64,000 bases of DNA from Anaerolineales bacterium UBA5195 (GCA_002412925.1 DHVZ01000012.1:14261-78260), one strand, 5' to 3'. Counted from the first letter of the stretch, positions 1-8,307 are shown. Numbers and translations: made by a program. The notes: generated by a model from the sequence alone, not told the origin.

Positions 1-990
1 TTGTTTCCAGACCTTTTGGGCGCGGCGCAGGTGACAGGGATCATGATAGGTTACCCGGGCCTCGACCCGTCCCTTGGGTTTTTCAAGAGGAATTTCGGCC
101 AGGTACTCGCTCACATCCCTTACATTTTTGCTGAAATAAGCCGCACGATCGGCCCATTCTGGATCATCCTTAAGGTATTCGCCATATTCCTTGAGCGTGG
201 ATCCACAGGTGGCACAATCGGTAATAATCTCGTCCACATCCGCCTCAATAAAGAGGCGGATATTATGCTTGGCTTGCTCCTGCACTAGATCAAGGCGGCC
301 ATAACCGAGCGCTGGCATCCCACAGCACTGCACATCGGGGGGTGTGATGACTTCGCAACCATTGCGGCTCAAAACCCGCACCGTTGCGGCGCTTTCCTCG
401 GCAAAGAGCAGGCTCTGGGCGCAACCCAGGAAAAAACCTACCCGGTGTTTTGTCTTCCCTTGGGCCGGGGTTAGCACAGGCAACACCTGCCTCAATGGAC
501 GCTGTGGCAAGCGGGGAAGCATGGCTTCCATATCTCGCAGTTGACCCGGCAGGAGATGTGTCAGCCCCAGGGCATAAACCAGGCGGCGAATCCCCAAGTT
601 TTGATACAGCCGCAGCGGTAGCGTTGCAAGCTCCATCCGCCAGGGGTGCGGGATCAAACCCTCAAACAGGGTTTTTTTCCACTCAGTGGGTTTCTGTTGT
701 TCCTGGACATGGCGCATCGCAATCGACAATTCGGCGGGTTTGATGCCGACCGGGCAAATATCGTTGCAGGCCATGCAGGCGAAGCAGCCGTACATCTGCT
801 CGTACAGGTTGGGGGTCAATTCGAGTTCGCCGTCCAGCCCTTTGCGGGCCAGCGCCACCCGCCCGCGCGGTGAGGCGGCTTCTTTCAGGCTGACCTGGTA
901 GGAGGGACAGACCGCCAGGCACAGGCCGCAGCGAATGCAGTTCAGGTAAGCGCTTTCATCAGGTTTTTCAATATCCGGTAAAGAATTCAT
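1..990 (-). CDS. FeS oxidoreductase, GlcF/LutA type (3' end cut by window)
   Basis: The 330 codons in the window start at an ATG and run off the left edge. Two 4Fe-4S motifs lie near the N-terminus: C18, C21, C24, C28 and a second CxxCxxCxxxCP at about residues 68-80. They are followed by a CCG (DUF224) domain with CCGMPALGYG near residue 225 and DCATCG near 260; a second CCG copy begins (DPCHLRRAQ) where the window ends. Family members pass electrons from FAD-dependent glycolate or lactate dehydrogenases to the quinone pool or other carriers. No FAD subunit (GlcD/LldE-like) is visible, but it could lie beyond the edge. It is the last visible gene of the leftward LarA - alcohol dehydrogenase set, so 2-hydroxy-acid oxidation is a reasonable guess. 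Family is clear; substrate is inferred. Confidence 0.85.
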   Translation of the reverse strand, partial: MNSLPDIEKPDESAYLNCIRCGLCLAVCPSYQVSLKEAASPRGRVALARKGLDGELELTPNLYEQMYGCFACMACNDICPVGIKPAELSIAMRHVQEQQKPTEWKKTLFEGLIPHPWRMELATLPLRLYQNLGIRRLVYALGLTHLLPGQLRDMEAMLPRLPQRPLRQVLPVLTPAQGKTKHRVGFFLGCAQSLLFAEESAATVRVLSRNGCEVITPPDVQCCGMPALGYGRLDLVQEQAKHNIRLFIEADVDEIITDCATCGSTLKEYGEYLKDDPEWADRAAYFSKNVRDVSEYLAEIPLEKPKGRVEARVTYHDPCHLRRAQKVWKQ

Positions 991-1014
991 AAGTTTTCAC
1001 CAATTGGTTCTGAA

Positions 1015-1160
1015 ATGGTCAAAGTTTTTAATGCAAAGTCGCCAAGCCGCCAAGATTTTTAAGCAAATTCTCCGTTTTCGCCTGCTTCTGAGCGCGAGTT
1101 TTTTGTGTAAAAAATATAATAAACCTTAGTGCCTTGGCGTTTTTGCGTTAAGGTTTTTAG
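1015..1160. repeat. Imperfect inverted repeat of a dispersed family
   Basis: The gap between the oxidoreductase and the alcohol dehydrogenase holds the arms TAATGCAAAGTCGCCAAG and CTTGGCGTTTTTGCGTTAA facing each other across an AT-rich loop. Similar 'gene-like' palindromes (aag gcg cga aag...) are common intergenic repeats in Chloroflexota. A related element lies downstream of the sulfite-oxidase-like gene near 60.1 kb. No coding potential is seen. Confidence 0.5.
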
Positions 1161-1174
1161 TTTTTGCAGTGCAT

Positions 1175-2152
1175 TCACCAACCAAACATATCAAGCAGGG
1201 CTTTAAGAATTCCGCCCTCGTGACGATCATACAGCGTGAAGGCATTGCCCGCCTCGCGGATGGGCAACCGGTGCGTTACCAGCGGTTCCAGTTCAGCGCG
1301 ATGGGCGAGGTACAGATCACGCGCCTGAACCAAGTACTCGCTCCACACGGGCGTAACACAGGCCACGAGGTGCGCGTTTTTGCGAAAAAAAGTCTCGTAT
1401 TCGAGGGAGTACACCGGCTGGTCAGGAACGCCAAAGGCTAGCACCGTGCCCTGCTGTCTGACCAAGGCCAGGCAGTCGTTGAGCGTTTCCACCTGATGGC
1501 CAACGGCTTCCACACAAATCTCGGGCGGATTCCAGAAGCTGGAATTTTGCCGGGAACAATGCAGGATTTCGATGCTGCGCCCAGTGAGTGTTTCTGTTGC
1601 CCCAAGTGTTTTGGCCATCTGGCAACGCTGTTCTAGCGAGTCAATGCCTACCACTCGCTCCGCACCGCGTTTTTTGAGTACCCAGCAAAAGAACAGGCCG
1701 ATGGAACCGAGGCCGATCACAGCCACCGACTTTCCAGCGACGCTTCCCAGCCGGTCTACAGCGTTGATAACCGTGGAAAGGGGTTGAATCAGGCAACTCG
1801 TGCCATTGTCATCCAAGTCGTTGGGCAGGTTGACCGCTTTCTCGGCACGAGCGACAAAAAGCTCGGCCAGCCCCTGATCGCCCTCGGGAATAGCAATCAC
1901 CCGGTCAGAAGGTTGGAACCGGGGCGAGGTGCTTTCAACCACCCGCCCAACACACTCATGAATTGGCGCAGCCACCGGTAAGGGATAGGTTTTATGCCGT
2001 TTACTGCCAGTGAAAAAGGGAATGTCGCTACCGCACATCGAGACCCAGTTTGGCTGAACTAAGATGCGTTCAACCCCGTCCACTTCCAGGCTAGGAGCGG
2101 GAACTTCCACCTGTTGGAATGTGCGGGGTTGGGTAACTTGCAGCGCTTTCAT
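1175..2152 (-). CDS. Zinc-dependent alcohol dehydrogenase (MDR family)
   Basis: A 325-residue medium-chain dehydrogenase. The catalytic zinc ligands are visible as C40 (MCGSD) and H65-E66 (IHE), with the Rossmann motif GLGSIG at 147-152. The four-cysteine structural zinc loop usual near residues 90-115 is absent, and the protein is a little shorter than classical members (about 340-350). It ends in an ordinary C-terminal lobe. Members oxidise polyols, secondary alcohols or keto-sugars with NAD(P). It lies 13 nt downstream of the LarA-type gene on the same strand, so the two are probably cotranscribed. A role analogous to inositol-pathway dehydrogenases is possible because a creatininase-family hydrolase sits in the divergent operon, but the sequence does not fix the substrate. 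Confidence 0.85.
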   Translation of the reverse strand: MKALQVTQPRTFQQVEVPAPSLEVDGVERILVQPNWVSMCGSDIPFFTGSKRHKTYPLPVAAPIHECVGRVVESTSPRFQPSDRVIAIPEGDQGLAELFVARAEKAVNLPNDLDDNGTSCLIQPLSTVINAVDRLGSVAGKSVAVIGLGSIGLFFCWVLKKRGAERVVGIDSLEQRCQMAKTLGATETLTGRSIEILHCSRQNSSFWNPPEICVEAVGHQVETLNDCLALVRQQGTVLAFGVPDQPVYSLEYETFFRKNAHLVACVTPVWSEYLVQARDLYLAHRAELEPLVTHRLPIREAGNAFTLYDRHEGGILKALLDMFGW

Positions 2153-2165
2153 CGGTCTCCTCCCA

Positions 2166-3470
2166 TTACTTTTGTTGGAGAACGGGCAGGGTTAACATGG
2201 CGTGGGGGACAATCAATACATCGCAGGCCGGGCCGAGTTTGGCGCTGGCAAGTTGCAGAGCATCCTTCATCGTTGTGGCGGGAATCATCTTGCAGTCCCG
2301 CACCAAGTCAGGGCATTTGCTGCCCACAATTATCACGCGCGACTCCTCCAGCACTTTCGCCATCACAAACGCGCGCTGCTGCCCGGGCGGATAGCCGTTT
2401 TTACGGGCATCGTTGAGGATGAACTGAACATCCGGCGCGTCGCGCATGGCCGCCAGGAAGCGCTGTTCGCCGACCCCGGCCCCGGCGCCTTCTTCGCAGC
2501 GGGCGGGGATGATGAAGAATCCGCCCTTACGCACAACTGGCACGGGAGCAAAGAAAAGATAGGATGGAGCGCGGCTGGCCTGGTACAGGTTGGCATCCTT
2601 GGGGAAGCCAACTCCACCAATCGCAATGTCGTACTGCTTGGTAATGGGAACTTCGTAAACAGATTTGGCGAACTTGACCAGATCGTTGAAGGCTAATTCG
2701 GGTTCTCCGGCAGTCACGCGTAGGATTTGTTTATCGTCATCGAGCACCACGTTCAAGATGAAACGCAACCCCGCGCGACGGGCAGCTTCGGTGATTGCCT
2801 CATGGAAGGGGTTGCCATCGATTTGTCCCAGCCGTGTGCCAGGATGGTCCACGAAAGCCGGGCCGTGGGTGTGAGCAATTAACGCTTCCCCTGCGGCACC
2901 AACAGCGACAGTTTTACGCCCACCGGAATACCCGGCATATTGGTGTGGTTCAACGATGCCAGTGGCGATTAACAAGTCTGTTTCAACAGCGGCGCGATGG
3001 AGTAGCACCGGTACTCCGCCGGGGGTGACGCCCAAATCGACCAGCGCGGCGGGATTTTGCGGTTCATTATCGATAACACGATAGCGGGAAACTATTTCTG
3101 CGCCTAGTTTGGTAATTTTCTCATCTTTGGTTGAGGGGCGGTGCATCCCGATGCCGCACAGCAGGGTGATGTCCTCATCGCGCACACCGGCTGTTTCCAG
3201 TTCCTTTAAAAGGGCCGGAACGAGCAAATGATCGGGGCTGGCGCGGGTGATGTCGGTGAACACGATGCAGGCACGCTGGCCGGGTTTGGCAATTTCCCGC
3301 AGAGGGGGAATCCCAATTGGGTGGTCGAGCGCTGCCTGGATTCCCGCCGGGATATCCTTTAAGGGTGGGACCGGCTGGGAGACAGCTACATCCGCTCGGC
3401 TAGCAGAAGGAAGGCTGAATTCCACGAAAGATTTGCTGTAAGGAATACGATAGGTTTGAGGGGATATCAT
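2166..3470 (-). CDS. larA: Nickel-pincer racemase of the LarA family
   Basis: A 434-residue protein with the LarA fold signatures: DITR at 73-76, GMHRP with H110, EPHQYAGYSGGRK with H176 and K186, and HTHGPAFVDHP with H200/H202. By alignment from memory, H110, H176, K186 and H202 correspond to the L. plantarum catalytic His108, His174, cofactor-tethering Lys184 and His200. The nickel pincer nucleotide site therefore looks intact. LarA proteins racemise or epimerise 2-hydroxy acids such as lactate or malate; many homologues have other substrates. No larB/larC/larE cofactor genes are in the window, so they must be elsewhere if the enzyme is active. First gene of the leftward operon, facing the cupin gene across a 260-nt regulatory region. 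Confidence 0.85.
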   Translation of the reverse strand: MISPQTYRIPYSKSFVEFSLPSASRADVAVSQPVPPLKDIPAGIQAALDHPIGIPPLREIAKPGQRACIVFTDITRASPDHLLVPALLKELETAGVRDEDITLLCGIGMHRPSTKDEKITKLGAEIVSRYRVIDNEPQNPAALVDLGVTPGGVPVLLHRAAVETDLLIATGIVEPHQYAGYSGGRKTVAVGAAGEALIAHTHGPAFVDHPGTRLGQIDGNPFHEAITEAARRAGLRFILNVVLDDDKQILRVTAGEPELAFNDLVKFAKSVYEVPITKQYDIAIGGVGFPKDANLYQASRAPSYLFFAPVPVVRKGGFFIIPARCEEGAGAGVGEQRFLAAMRDAPDVQFILNDARKNGYPPGQQRAFVMAKVLEESRVIIVGSKCPDLVRDCKMIPATTMKDALQLASAKLGPACDVLIVPHAMLTLPVLQQK

Positions 3471-3730
3471 CCGCGATTCCTTGCTGGAGTCTTCATCAGC
3501 TTATGGTTTTGTATCACTAGACGAAATTGCGTTTCACTCTATAGAATAGCACTACTCCCCCAGTAAGTCAAGTTACAAAAATCATATTGAACTTATGCCA
3601 GAAAAAAGACTTTCATGTGATGAAAGTAGTTGACATCAGGCGAAACTCTTGCTACAATGTTTATTATATAATAAAACTGTGTCTCGTATTGTGAAACAAC
3701 AAAATCCTATTTTTTGCATGGAGAGTGCCC
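3471..3730. promoter_or_regulatory. Divergent control region between larA and cupin operons
   Basis: This 260-nt AT-rich gap separates the two transcription units. At 3509-3536 it carries a site beginning TTGTATC and containing ACGAAATTGCGTTTC (GAAA-N5-TTTC), matched at about 20 of 26 positions by a site upstream of the nitroreductase gene (47025-47052). A second partial match, GTCTC-N7-GAAAC, is at 3681-3697 close to the cupin start. The arrangement suggests operators for one regulator serving both directions. The IclR-family gene at 49 kb is a candidate because its class prefers such palindromes, but this is inference. Confidence 0.45.
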
Positions 3731-4093
3731 ATGAAAAATCTACCGTTTGTCAAAGCATCTGATGTCGAGGGGAAATCTCTTATCCCCCCTCGCGTGTCCA
3801 AACTGCTGCTGGCCCCCAAATTTGGCGGGGTGAATAATGTCTCGATGGGCATGAACATCACCGCAGTGGGCAGCATGATCCCAGACCACCAGCACGATGA
3901 ATCAGAGGAAGTTCTGTTCCTGATCAGCGGGCGGGCAAAAATTGTCATCGCCGGCGAAGGAGAATGGGAGATTGGCCCGGAAACTGCCTTTTACTCGCCC
4001 ATGGGCAAAAAGCATCGTGTCGAAAATATTGGCGATGAGCCGCTGCGGATCGTGTGGGTCTATTGCCCGCCGCTGCCCGACCATCGCGCGTAA
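3731..4093 (+). CDS. Small cupin-domain protein
   Basis: A single-domain cupin of 120 residues. Metal-binding residues are visible as H53, H55 and E59/E60 in PDHQHDESEE and H95 in GKKHRVENIG, so a mononuclear metal site is expected. The ATG start is preferred over the in-frame GTG two codons earlier because GGAG lies seven bases upstream of the ATG. Small cupins act as isomerases, dioxygenases or sugar-binding regulators, so no reaction is assigned. It is the first gene of the rightward operon with the TIM-barrel, creatininase and aldehyde oxidoreductase genes, which suggests a step in the same pathway. Confidence 0.75.
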   Translation: MKNLPFVKASDVEGKSLIPPRVSKLLLAPKFGGVNNVSMGMNITAVGSMIPDHQHDESEEVLFLISGRAKIVIAGEGEWEIGPETAFYSPMGKKHRVENIGDEPLRIVWVYCPPLPDHRA

Positions 4094-4125
4094 TTGTTAT
4101 GCGGCATCCAGCCGCAACCAAGCGA

Positions 4126-4216
4126 TGTCATTGCGAGAGCCAACGCTCTTCCGGCCGGAAGCAATTTCATCGTAAATCGGAGACTGCTTCGGCGCAGAAC
4201 GCCTAGCAGTGACATA
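4126..4216. repeat. Palindromic dispersed repeat (REP/MITE-like)
   Basis: The segment runs from TGTCATTGCGAG to AGCAGTGACAT with internal complementary blocks GAAGCAATTT and AGACTGCTTC. This is the widely seen 'TGTCATTGCGAG...CGCAATGACA' palindromic element found in many environmental genomes. It fills most of the gap between the cupin gene and the next gene and would fold into a long hairpin in the transcript. It ends about 25 nt before the next start codon. Confidence 0.7.
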
Positions 4217-4240
4217 TGTCAAAGGATAAGGAGAGAAATT

Positions 4241-5155
4241 ATGTTTGAAGCAACTCGTGAGTACCTGAAGAAAATTGGCATGCCACAAGGCGACGCATTT
4301 GATATGCCGAGTTCGACACAACGTTTCCCGGATGGCGCAGCTTACCGCATTGAGAACCCAACCGTGAACACAGCAACAACCGCAGCGGCACTGCTGGAAA
4401 CGGCTGAAAAGAACGGCATTGTCATCAACCGCATAACTGAGACCTACGGTATGTTTCGCCACACGGCCGCAGAAATCAAGGAATATTGCCGCGTGTGTCA
4501 TGATCATGGCGTTGAACTGATGATGTCGACTGGTCCGCGCGCCACCTACGATACCGGCGCCACTGTCCTTTCGGCGCAGGGCGCCCGCATCGGTTACCGT
4601 CTGCGTGGGATGGAACAGGTTTTGCGCGGCGTGGAAGATATCAAGCGCGGTTACGATCTGGGTGTGCGTGCGTTCCTTATTTATGATGAAGGCATGTTAT
4701 GGCTGGCTGGACAGATGCGCAAGGATGGGGCCTTACCGAAAGATATCATCTTCAAGGTATCTGCTCATCTCGGACATTGCAACCCCTGCTCCTTTAAACT
4801 GATGGAAAGCCTGGGCGCTGACAGCATCAACCCCGTCCGCGACCTGCAGATCCCGATGATCGCCGCATTGCGACAGGCAGTCACCGTCCCGCTGGATGTG
4901 CATATGGACAACCCGCCCGGATCTGGTGGTTTTATTCGTGTTTATGAAGCACCTGAGATCGTGCGCGTTGCGGCTCCTTTACACTGCAAGACCGGTAACT
5001 CGGTGGTCAGCGGACATGGCGAAATGACCTCTGCGGCCGATGGTGTCAAGATGGCTGACCAGGCCACTATCGTAGTCGAGATGCTCAATAAGTATTATCC
5101 CGATCTCAAACAGTCACCCAAGGGAGCCGCGGATCTGCACATCCCGGCGGTGTAA
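4241..5155 (+). CDS. TIM-barrel-like protein of unknown function (U32-peptidase-like?)
   Basis: A 304-residue protein; the ATG is chosen because AAGGAG lies eight bases upstream, while the longer frame upstream is repeat sequence. It alternates strands and helices like a TIM barrel (VELMMSTGPRATYDTGA, GVRAFLIYDEG, PLDVHMDNP), has no signal peptide, and contains CNPCS near residue 185 and GHGEMTS near 265. Some features recall proteins loosely annotated as U32 peptidases, but no catalytic motif can be identified with confidence. Its place between a cupin and a creatininase-family hydrolase suggests a metabolic enzyme acting on the same compound. Treat as a conserved hypothetical. Confidence 0.6.
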   Translation: MFEATREYLKKIGMPQGDAFDMPSSTQRFPDGAAYRIENPTVNTATTAAALLETAEKNGIVINRITETYGMFRHTAAEIKEYCRVCHDHGVELMMSTGPRATYDTGATVLSAQGARIGYRLRGMEQVLRGVEDIKRGYDLGVRAFLIYDEGMLWLAGQMRKDGALPKDIIFKVSAHLGHCNPCSFKLMESLGADSINPVRDLQIPMIAALRQAVTVPLDVHMDNPPGSGGFIRVYEAPEIVRVAAPLHCKTGNSVVSGHGEMTSAADGVKMADQATIVVEMLNKYYPDLKQSPKGAADLHIPAV

Positions 5156-5166
5156 AACAATTTCAA

Positions 5167-5197
5167 GCCCGAAAGGTTTTCTGAAAACCTTTCGGGC
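5167..5197. terminator. Perfect intercistronic hairpin
   Basis: A 14-bp perfect stem (GCCCGAAAGGTTTT / AAAACCTTTCGGGC) with a 3-nt loop sits between the TIM-barrel gene and the creatininase-family gene. No T-run follows on the + strand, so it may be an RNA-stabilising or processing element rather than a full terminator. Confidence 0.6.
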
Positions 5198-5232
5198 CTG
5201 TCTGTCAGGTTATTTCGAGAAAGGAGTGCGCC

Positions 5233-6198
5233 ATGGGTAACTGGGAACTGCCACCCAAAGGTGGCCTGATGGAAAGCCCCAATCAGATCTATTTACAGAC
5301 TATGAATATGACCCAGATCAACGAGCGACTCAAGACTAATGATCTGATTTTCATTCCCGTGGGCAGTACAGAGTGCCATGGAGCTGGCCAGCCGCTGGGC
5401 GAGGACACATTCCTGGTAACGCGTATGCTCGAGCAGGTGGCCTTGAAGATGGGCTGCACCATCGCCCACCCGATCTGGTACAGCTCGCATCCCCACAACC
5501 ATCTGGGTATGCCGGGAACCATCGTGGTGCCCGAGGATGTCCTGCTGGCGAACATGCGGGCCATCATTACTGGCCTCTGGAACATGGGCTTCCGCAAGCA
5601 GATCTTCGTCAACGGTCACGGTCAGGAAGAAGTCCTGCCCTTGGCGATCCAGCAGTGGCAGAAAAAATACCAGCTGCCGGCCGTGCTGATCACGCTCCAC
5701 ACTTGGACAGTAATCCATGATCACATGAAGGACAAGGCCCACGGCGGCCCCTTTGACACGCCCTTCGCCCACGCGGATGAAGCGGAAGCCTCCTATTCGC
5801 TGGCCTTGTTCCCGGAATTTATGGATCCCTCGCTATTTGTGGACAACAAGCCGGCGGGTTTCCTGCCCCCCGGTCACACGGACAAGGGCGGGGATGTTTA
5901 CCACGCCCCGATCAAGGGTCACGAGCATGTTGGATTGGGCGGCATTGAGGTGAAGGATTATCCGGAAGGGGTCATTGGTTCTCCGACCAAGGCCTCGGCA
6001 GACAAAGCCATGGTGGGTCTGAACGCTCTGATGGACTACATGTGCAAGCTGGTTGGCGACATCATGACCAGGTTCCCAGCGGGCGTTCTGCCTCCGGTGG
6101 AGCAGGTCACCATGCGCAGCAAGGAAGAAGTCGAAGAATACGTTAAGGGACCGCTGAACGGCGGCAAATCCATTTACACCCTCGCTTACCCGCCCTAA
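5233..6198 (+). CDS. Creatininase-family metal-dependent hydrolase
   Basis: A 321-residue member of the creatininase superfamily. Family motifs are intact: GSTECHG with E47 and H49, GEDT with D58, NGHGQEE with H129, and HADEAEAS at 180-187. These provide the two-metal site. Creatininase enzymes open cyclic amides; relatives include MftE-like peptidases and 3-dehydro-scyllo-inosose hydrolase (IolN) of the Thermotoga inositol pathway. The N-terminal block (MGNWELPPKGG...IYLQTMNM) resembles what I recall of IolN-type proteins, and a zinc alcohol dehydrogenase sits nearby, as IolM does there. The usual partner genes of that pathway are missing, so IolN remains a possibility only. Start ATG has AAGGAG ten bases upstream. 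Confidence 0.8.
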   Translation: MGNWELPPKGGLMESPNQIYLQTMNMTQINERLKTNDLIFIPVGSTECHGAGQPLGEDTFLVTRMLEQVALKMGCTIAHPIWYSSHPHNHLGMPGTIVVPEDVLLANMRAIITGLWNMGFRKQIFVNGHGQEEVLPLAIQQWQKKYQLPAVLITLHTWTVIHDHMKDKAHGGPFDTPFAHADEAEASYSLALFPEFMDPSLFVDNKPAGFLPPGHTDKGGDVYHAPIKGHEHVGLGGIEVKDYPEGVIGSPTKASADKAMVGLNALMDYMCKLVGDIMTRFPAGVLPPVEQVTMRSKEEVEEYVKGPLNGGKSIYTLAYPP

Positions 6199-6266
6199 AA
6201 ATTCTGACATACATAATAGCCATGTATTCGAGTAAGCCTGTTCTGACTGCTCGTAAGATGTAATAT

Positions 6267-6323
6267 AAAAGCCCTGCTGCTTGCCAATCCTGCTTATCTG
6301 AGTTTGGTGGGTGGAGGGCTTTT
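6267..6323 (+). promoter_or_regulatory. Structured leader upstream of the aldehyde oxidoreductase
   Basis: AAAAGCCCT pairs with AGGGCTTTT around a 39-nt interior that can itself fold (TTGCCAATCC with GTTTGGTGGG). It lies 40 nt before the oxidoreductase start codon. Molybdenum/tungsten cofactor riboswitches often precede such genes, but I cannot match the consensus by eye. It could equally be a terminator or attenuator. Confidence 0.35.
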
Positions 6324-6362
6324 GCGCCTTTACCAAAGATAGTAAATTTACGGAGAGATTCA

Positions 6363-8075
6363 ATGAAACTTCTACGCGTGGATATGACCACACTTCAAAC
6401 CCGCTGGGAGATTGTGCCTGAAATCTATCAGCAATTCGGCGGCAGAGCACTCATCGCCAGGCTCCTGCTTGAAGAGATTCCGGCCGCCTGTGATGCCCTT
6501 GGTCCGCATAACAAACTTATCGTTGCTCCTGGCCTATTGGGTGGCGCAGGAGTAACTACCGCTGGCCGTTTGTCGGTCGGCGGTAAAAGCCCCCTGACCG
6601 GTGGCGTCAAGGAAGCCAACGCGGGTGGCATCGGCGGGGATACGCTGGGCAAGATGGGTATCAAGGCAATCGTCGTTGAAGGCCAGCCTGAACAGGGCCA
6701 ATTCCACCTGCTGCACATCCAAGGCGATGCGGCCGAATTACTGCCGGCCGAGGATGTGCGTGGCCTGGGAACGTATGCCACCTCCGAAAAATTACAGGAA
6801 CGATATGGCGCCGATGCCATGGTCATCTCGATCGGGCAGGCAGGCGAATTCCTGATGCGCGGAGCCGGTATTGCTGTCACCGGGGAACGCGAACAGCGCA
6901 GTAATCACGCAGCCCGGGGCGGTCTGGGCGCCGTAATGGGCAGTAAAGGGTTAAAGGCTGTCGTTATTGAGAAGCCGGTTGGAAAATCAGTCTCCTTTGC
7001 CGATGTTGAACTTTTCCGGAATGCCTCGCGTGCTTTTGCACAAAAACTGATCGCTGACCCGAAGCTGGGTGCCCAGGGGGGGCAGCACTTATACGGAACA
7101 TCCTCCATCGTGGGAGCAGTCAATGAAATGGGTTCGCTGCCCACTCGAAATTTTAGCAGTGGAAGCTTTGAACAAGCTGCTACTTTACGTGGTGAGCACT
7201 TAAGAGAAGCCATATTGGCCCGCGAAGGGAATATCGGTACCCGCTGTATGCCCGGTTGTGTGATTGCCTGCCGCAACCAGTATGTAGACGAGTCCGGTAT
7301 GCCCATCGTCGGCACGCTGCAATATGAGACGATTGGCTTGGTCGGTTCCAACTTGGGGCTTGGCAACCTGGATGACGTGGCCAGGCTCAACTTCATGTGT
7401 AACGACTTCGGGCTGGATACCATCGAAACCGGTGCAGCGCTGGGTGTGGCCATTGAAGCGGGACTGGCAGAGTTCGGGAATGTCGAAAGCATTATTGCGT
7501 TACTGAACCAGGTCAGCGAGGGCACCATCCTTGGGCGGATGCTCGGCAATGGCGTGGTCACTACTGGACAAGTGATGGGCATCCGGCGAGTTCCAGCAGC
7601 TTTGGGCCAGGCCATGCCCGCTTACGACCCGCGCAGTCTGAAAGGAAATGGCGTCACCTATGCTACGTCACCACAGGGAGCCGATCACACCGCTGGTAAT
7701 GCTTTCGGAGCGCGCAATGAAGTCAATCCACTCGGCATTCAGGGCCAGAAGGAACTTTCGCTCAAACTGCAAATCATTGCGGCCATGCTCGACAGCACCG
7801 GCCTATGCCTGTTCGCCCGTCCGCCGATCATTGCCAACCCGCAACTGATGGTGGATATGCTCAACGGCATTTACGGTTGGGGCTGGACCAAAGATGATTA
7901 TGACCGCGCCAACCGCGATGTTTTGCGCACTGAACTGGAATTCAACCGGCGCGCGGGTATTACAAAAGAAGACTACCGCATCCCCGAATACATGCGCGAA
8001 GAACCTCTGGCGCCCCACAATGCCATCTTCGATGTGCCCGATTCTGAGCTGGATTCCGTCTTCGATACCCTATAG
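6363..8075 (+). CDS. Tungsten-type aldehyde:ferredoxin oxidoreductase (AOR family)
   Basis: A 570-residue AOR-family enzyme. The N-terminal tungstopterin domain has the typical GRLSVGGKSPLTGG block at 68-80 and RGGLGAVMGSKGLKA at 185-199. The 4Fe-4S cysteines are C295, C299 and C303, with C482 in DSTGLC as the distal ligand. The first spacing is CX3C rather than the CX2C of Pyrococcus AOR. Such enzymes oxidise aldehydes to acids with ferredoxin, or run in reverse on activated acids; benzoyl-CoA reductase BamB is a relative. The MoaD-like gene starts 7 nt after the stop, a usual pairing for tungsten enzymes. The substrate is unknown; neighbouring import and hydrolase genes suggest an aldehyde made from the imported compound. 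Confidence 0.9.
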   Translation: MKLLRVDMTTLQTRWEIVPEIYQQFGGRALIARLLLEEIPAACDALGPHNKLIVAPGLLGGAGVTTAGRLSVGGKSPLTGGVKEANAGGIGGDTLGKMGIKAIVVEGQPEQGQFHLLHIQGDAAELLPAEDVRGLGTYATSEKLQERYGADAMVISIGQAGEFLMRGAGIAVTGEREQRSNHAARGGLGAVMGSKGLKAVVIEKPVGKSVSFADVELFRNASRAFAQKLIADPKLGAQGGQHLYGTSSIVGAVNEMGSLPTRNFSSGSFEQAATLRGEHLREAILAREGNIGTRCMPGCVIACRNQYVDESGMPIVGTLQYETIGLVGSNLGLGNLDDVARLNFMCNDFGLDTIETGAALGVAIEAGLAEFGNVESIIALLNQVSEGTILGRMLGNGVVTTGQVMGIRRVPAALGQAMPAYDPRSLKGNGVTYATSPQGADHTAGNAFGARNEVNPLGIQGQKELSLKLQIIAAMLDSTGLCLFARPPIIANPQLMVDMLNGIYGWGWTKDDYDRANRDVLRTELEFNRRAGITKEDYRIPEYMREEPLAPHNAIFDVPDSELDSVFDTL

Positions 8076-8082
8076 GTGGTAT

Positions 8083-8307
8083 GTGACTGTTGAAATCGAA
8101 TTATTCGGGCAACTCCTGCCTGGCAAGCAGCGCAAGCAAACCCTGGCAATGGAGCATCCAATGAATGTTCAGGAAGTGGCGGCCTGGCTGGGCCTGAATC
8201 CAAAAGAAATCGGATTGATCACGATCAACAGAGTCCAAAGCGAGCTGGATGATCCGGTGCCACCCGATTCCCGCCTATGCTTTTTCCCGCCCATGTCTGG
8301 TGGGTAA
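8083..8307 (+). CDS. MoaD/ThiS-like sulfur carrier protein
   Basis: A 74-residue ubiquitin-like protein ending in Gly-Gly (PPMSGG), the tail that MoeB-type enzymes adenylate and thiocarboxylate. The GTG start has AGGTGG just upstream; the open frame extends further only through the oxidoreductase gene in another frame. MoaD-like proteins donate sulfur to the pterin dithiolene of molybdenum or tungsten enzymes. Its tight linkage to the aldehyde oxidoreductase suggests a dedicated copy for that enzyme. Confidence 0.85.
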   Translation: MTVEIELFGQLLPGKQRKQTLAMEHPMNVQEVAAWLGLNPKEIGLITINRVQSELDDPVPPDSRLCFFPPMSGG

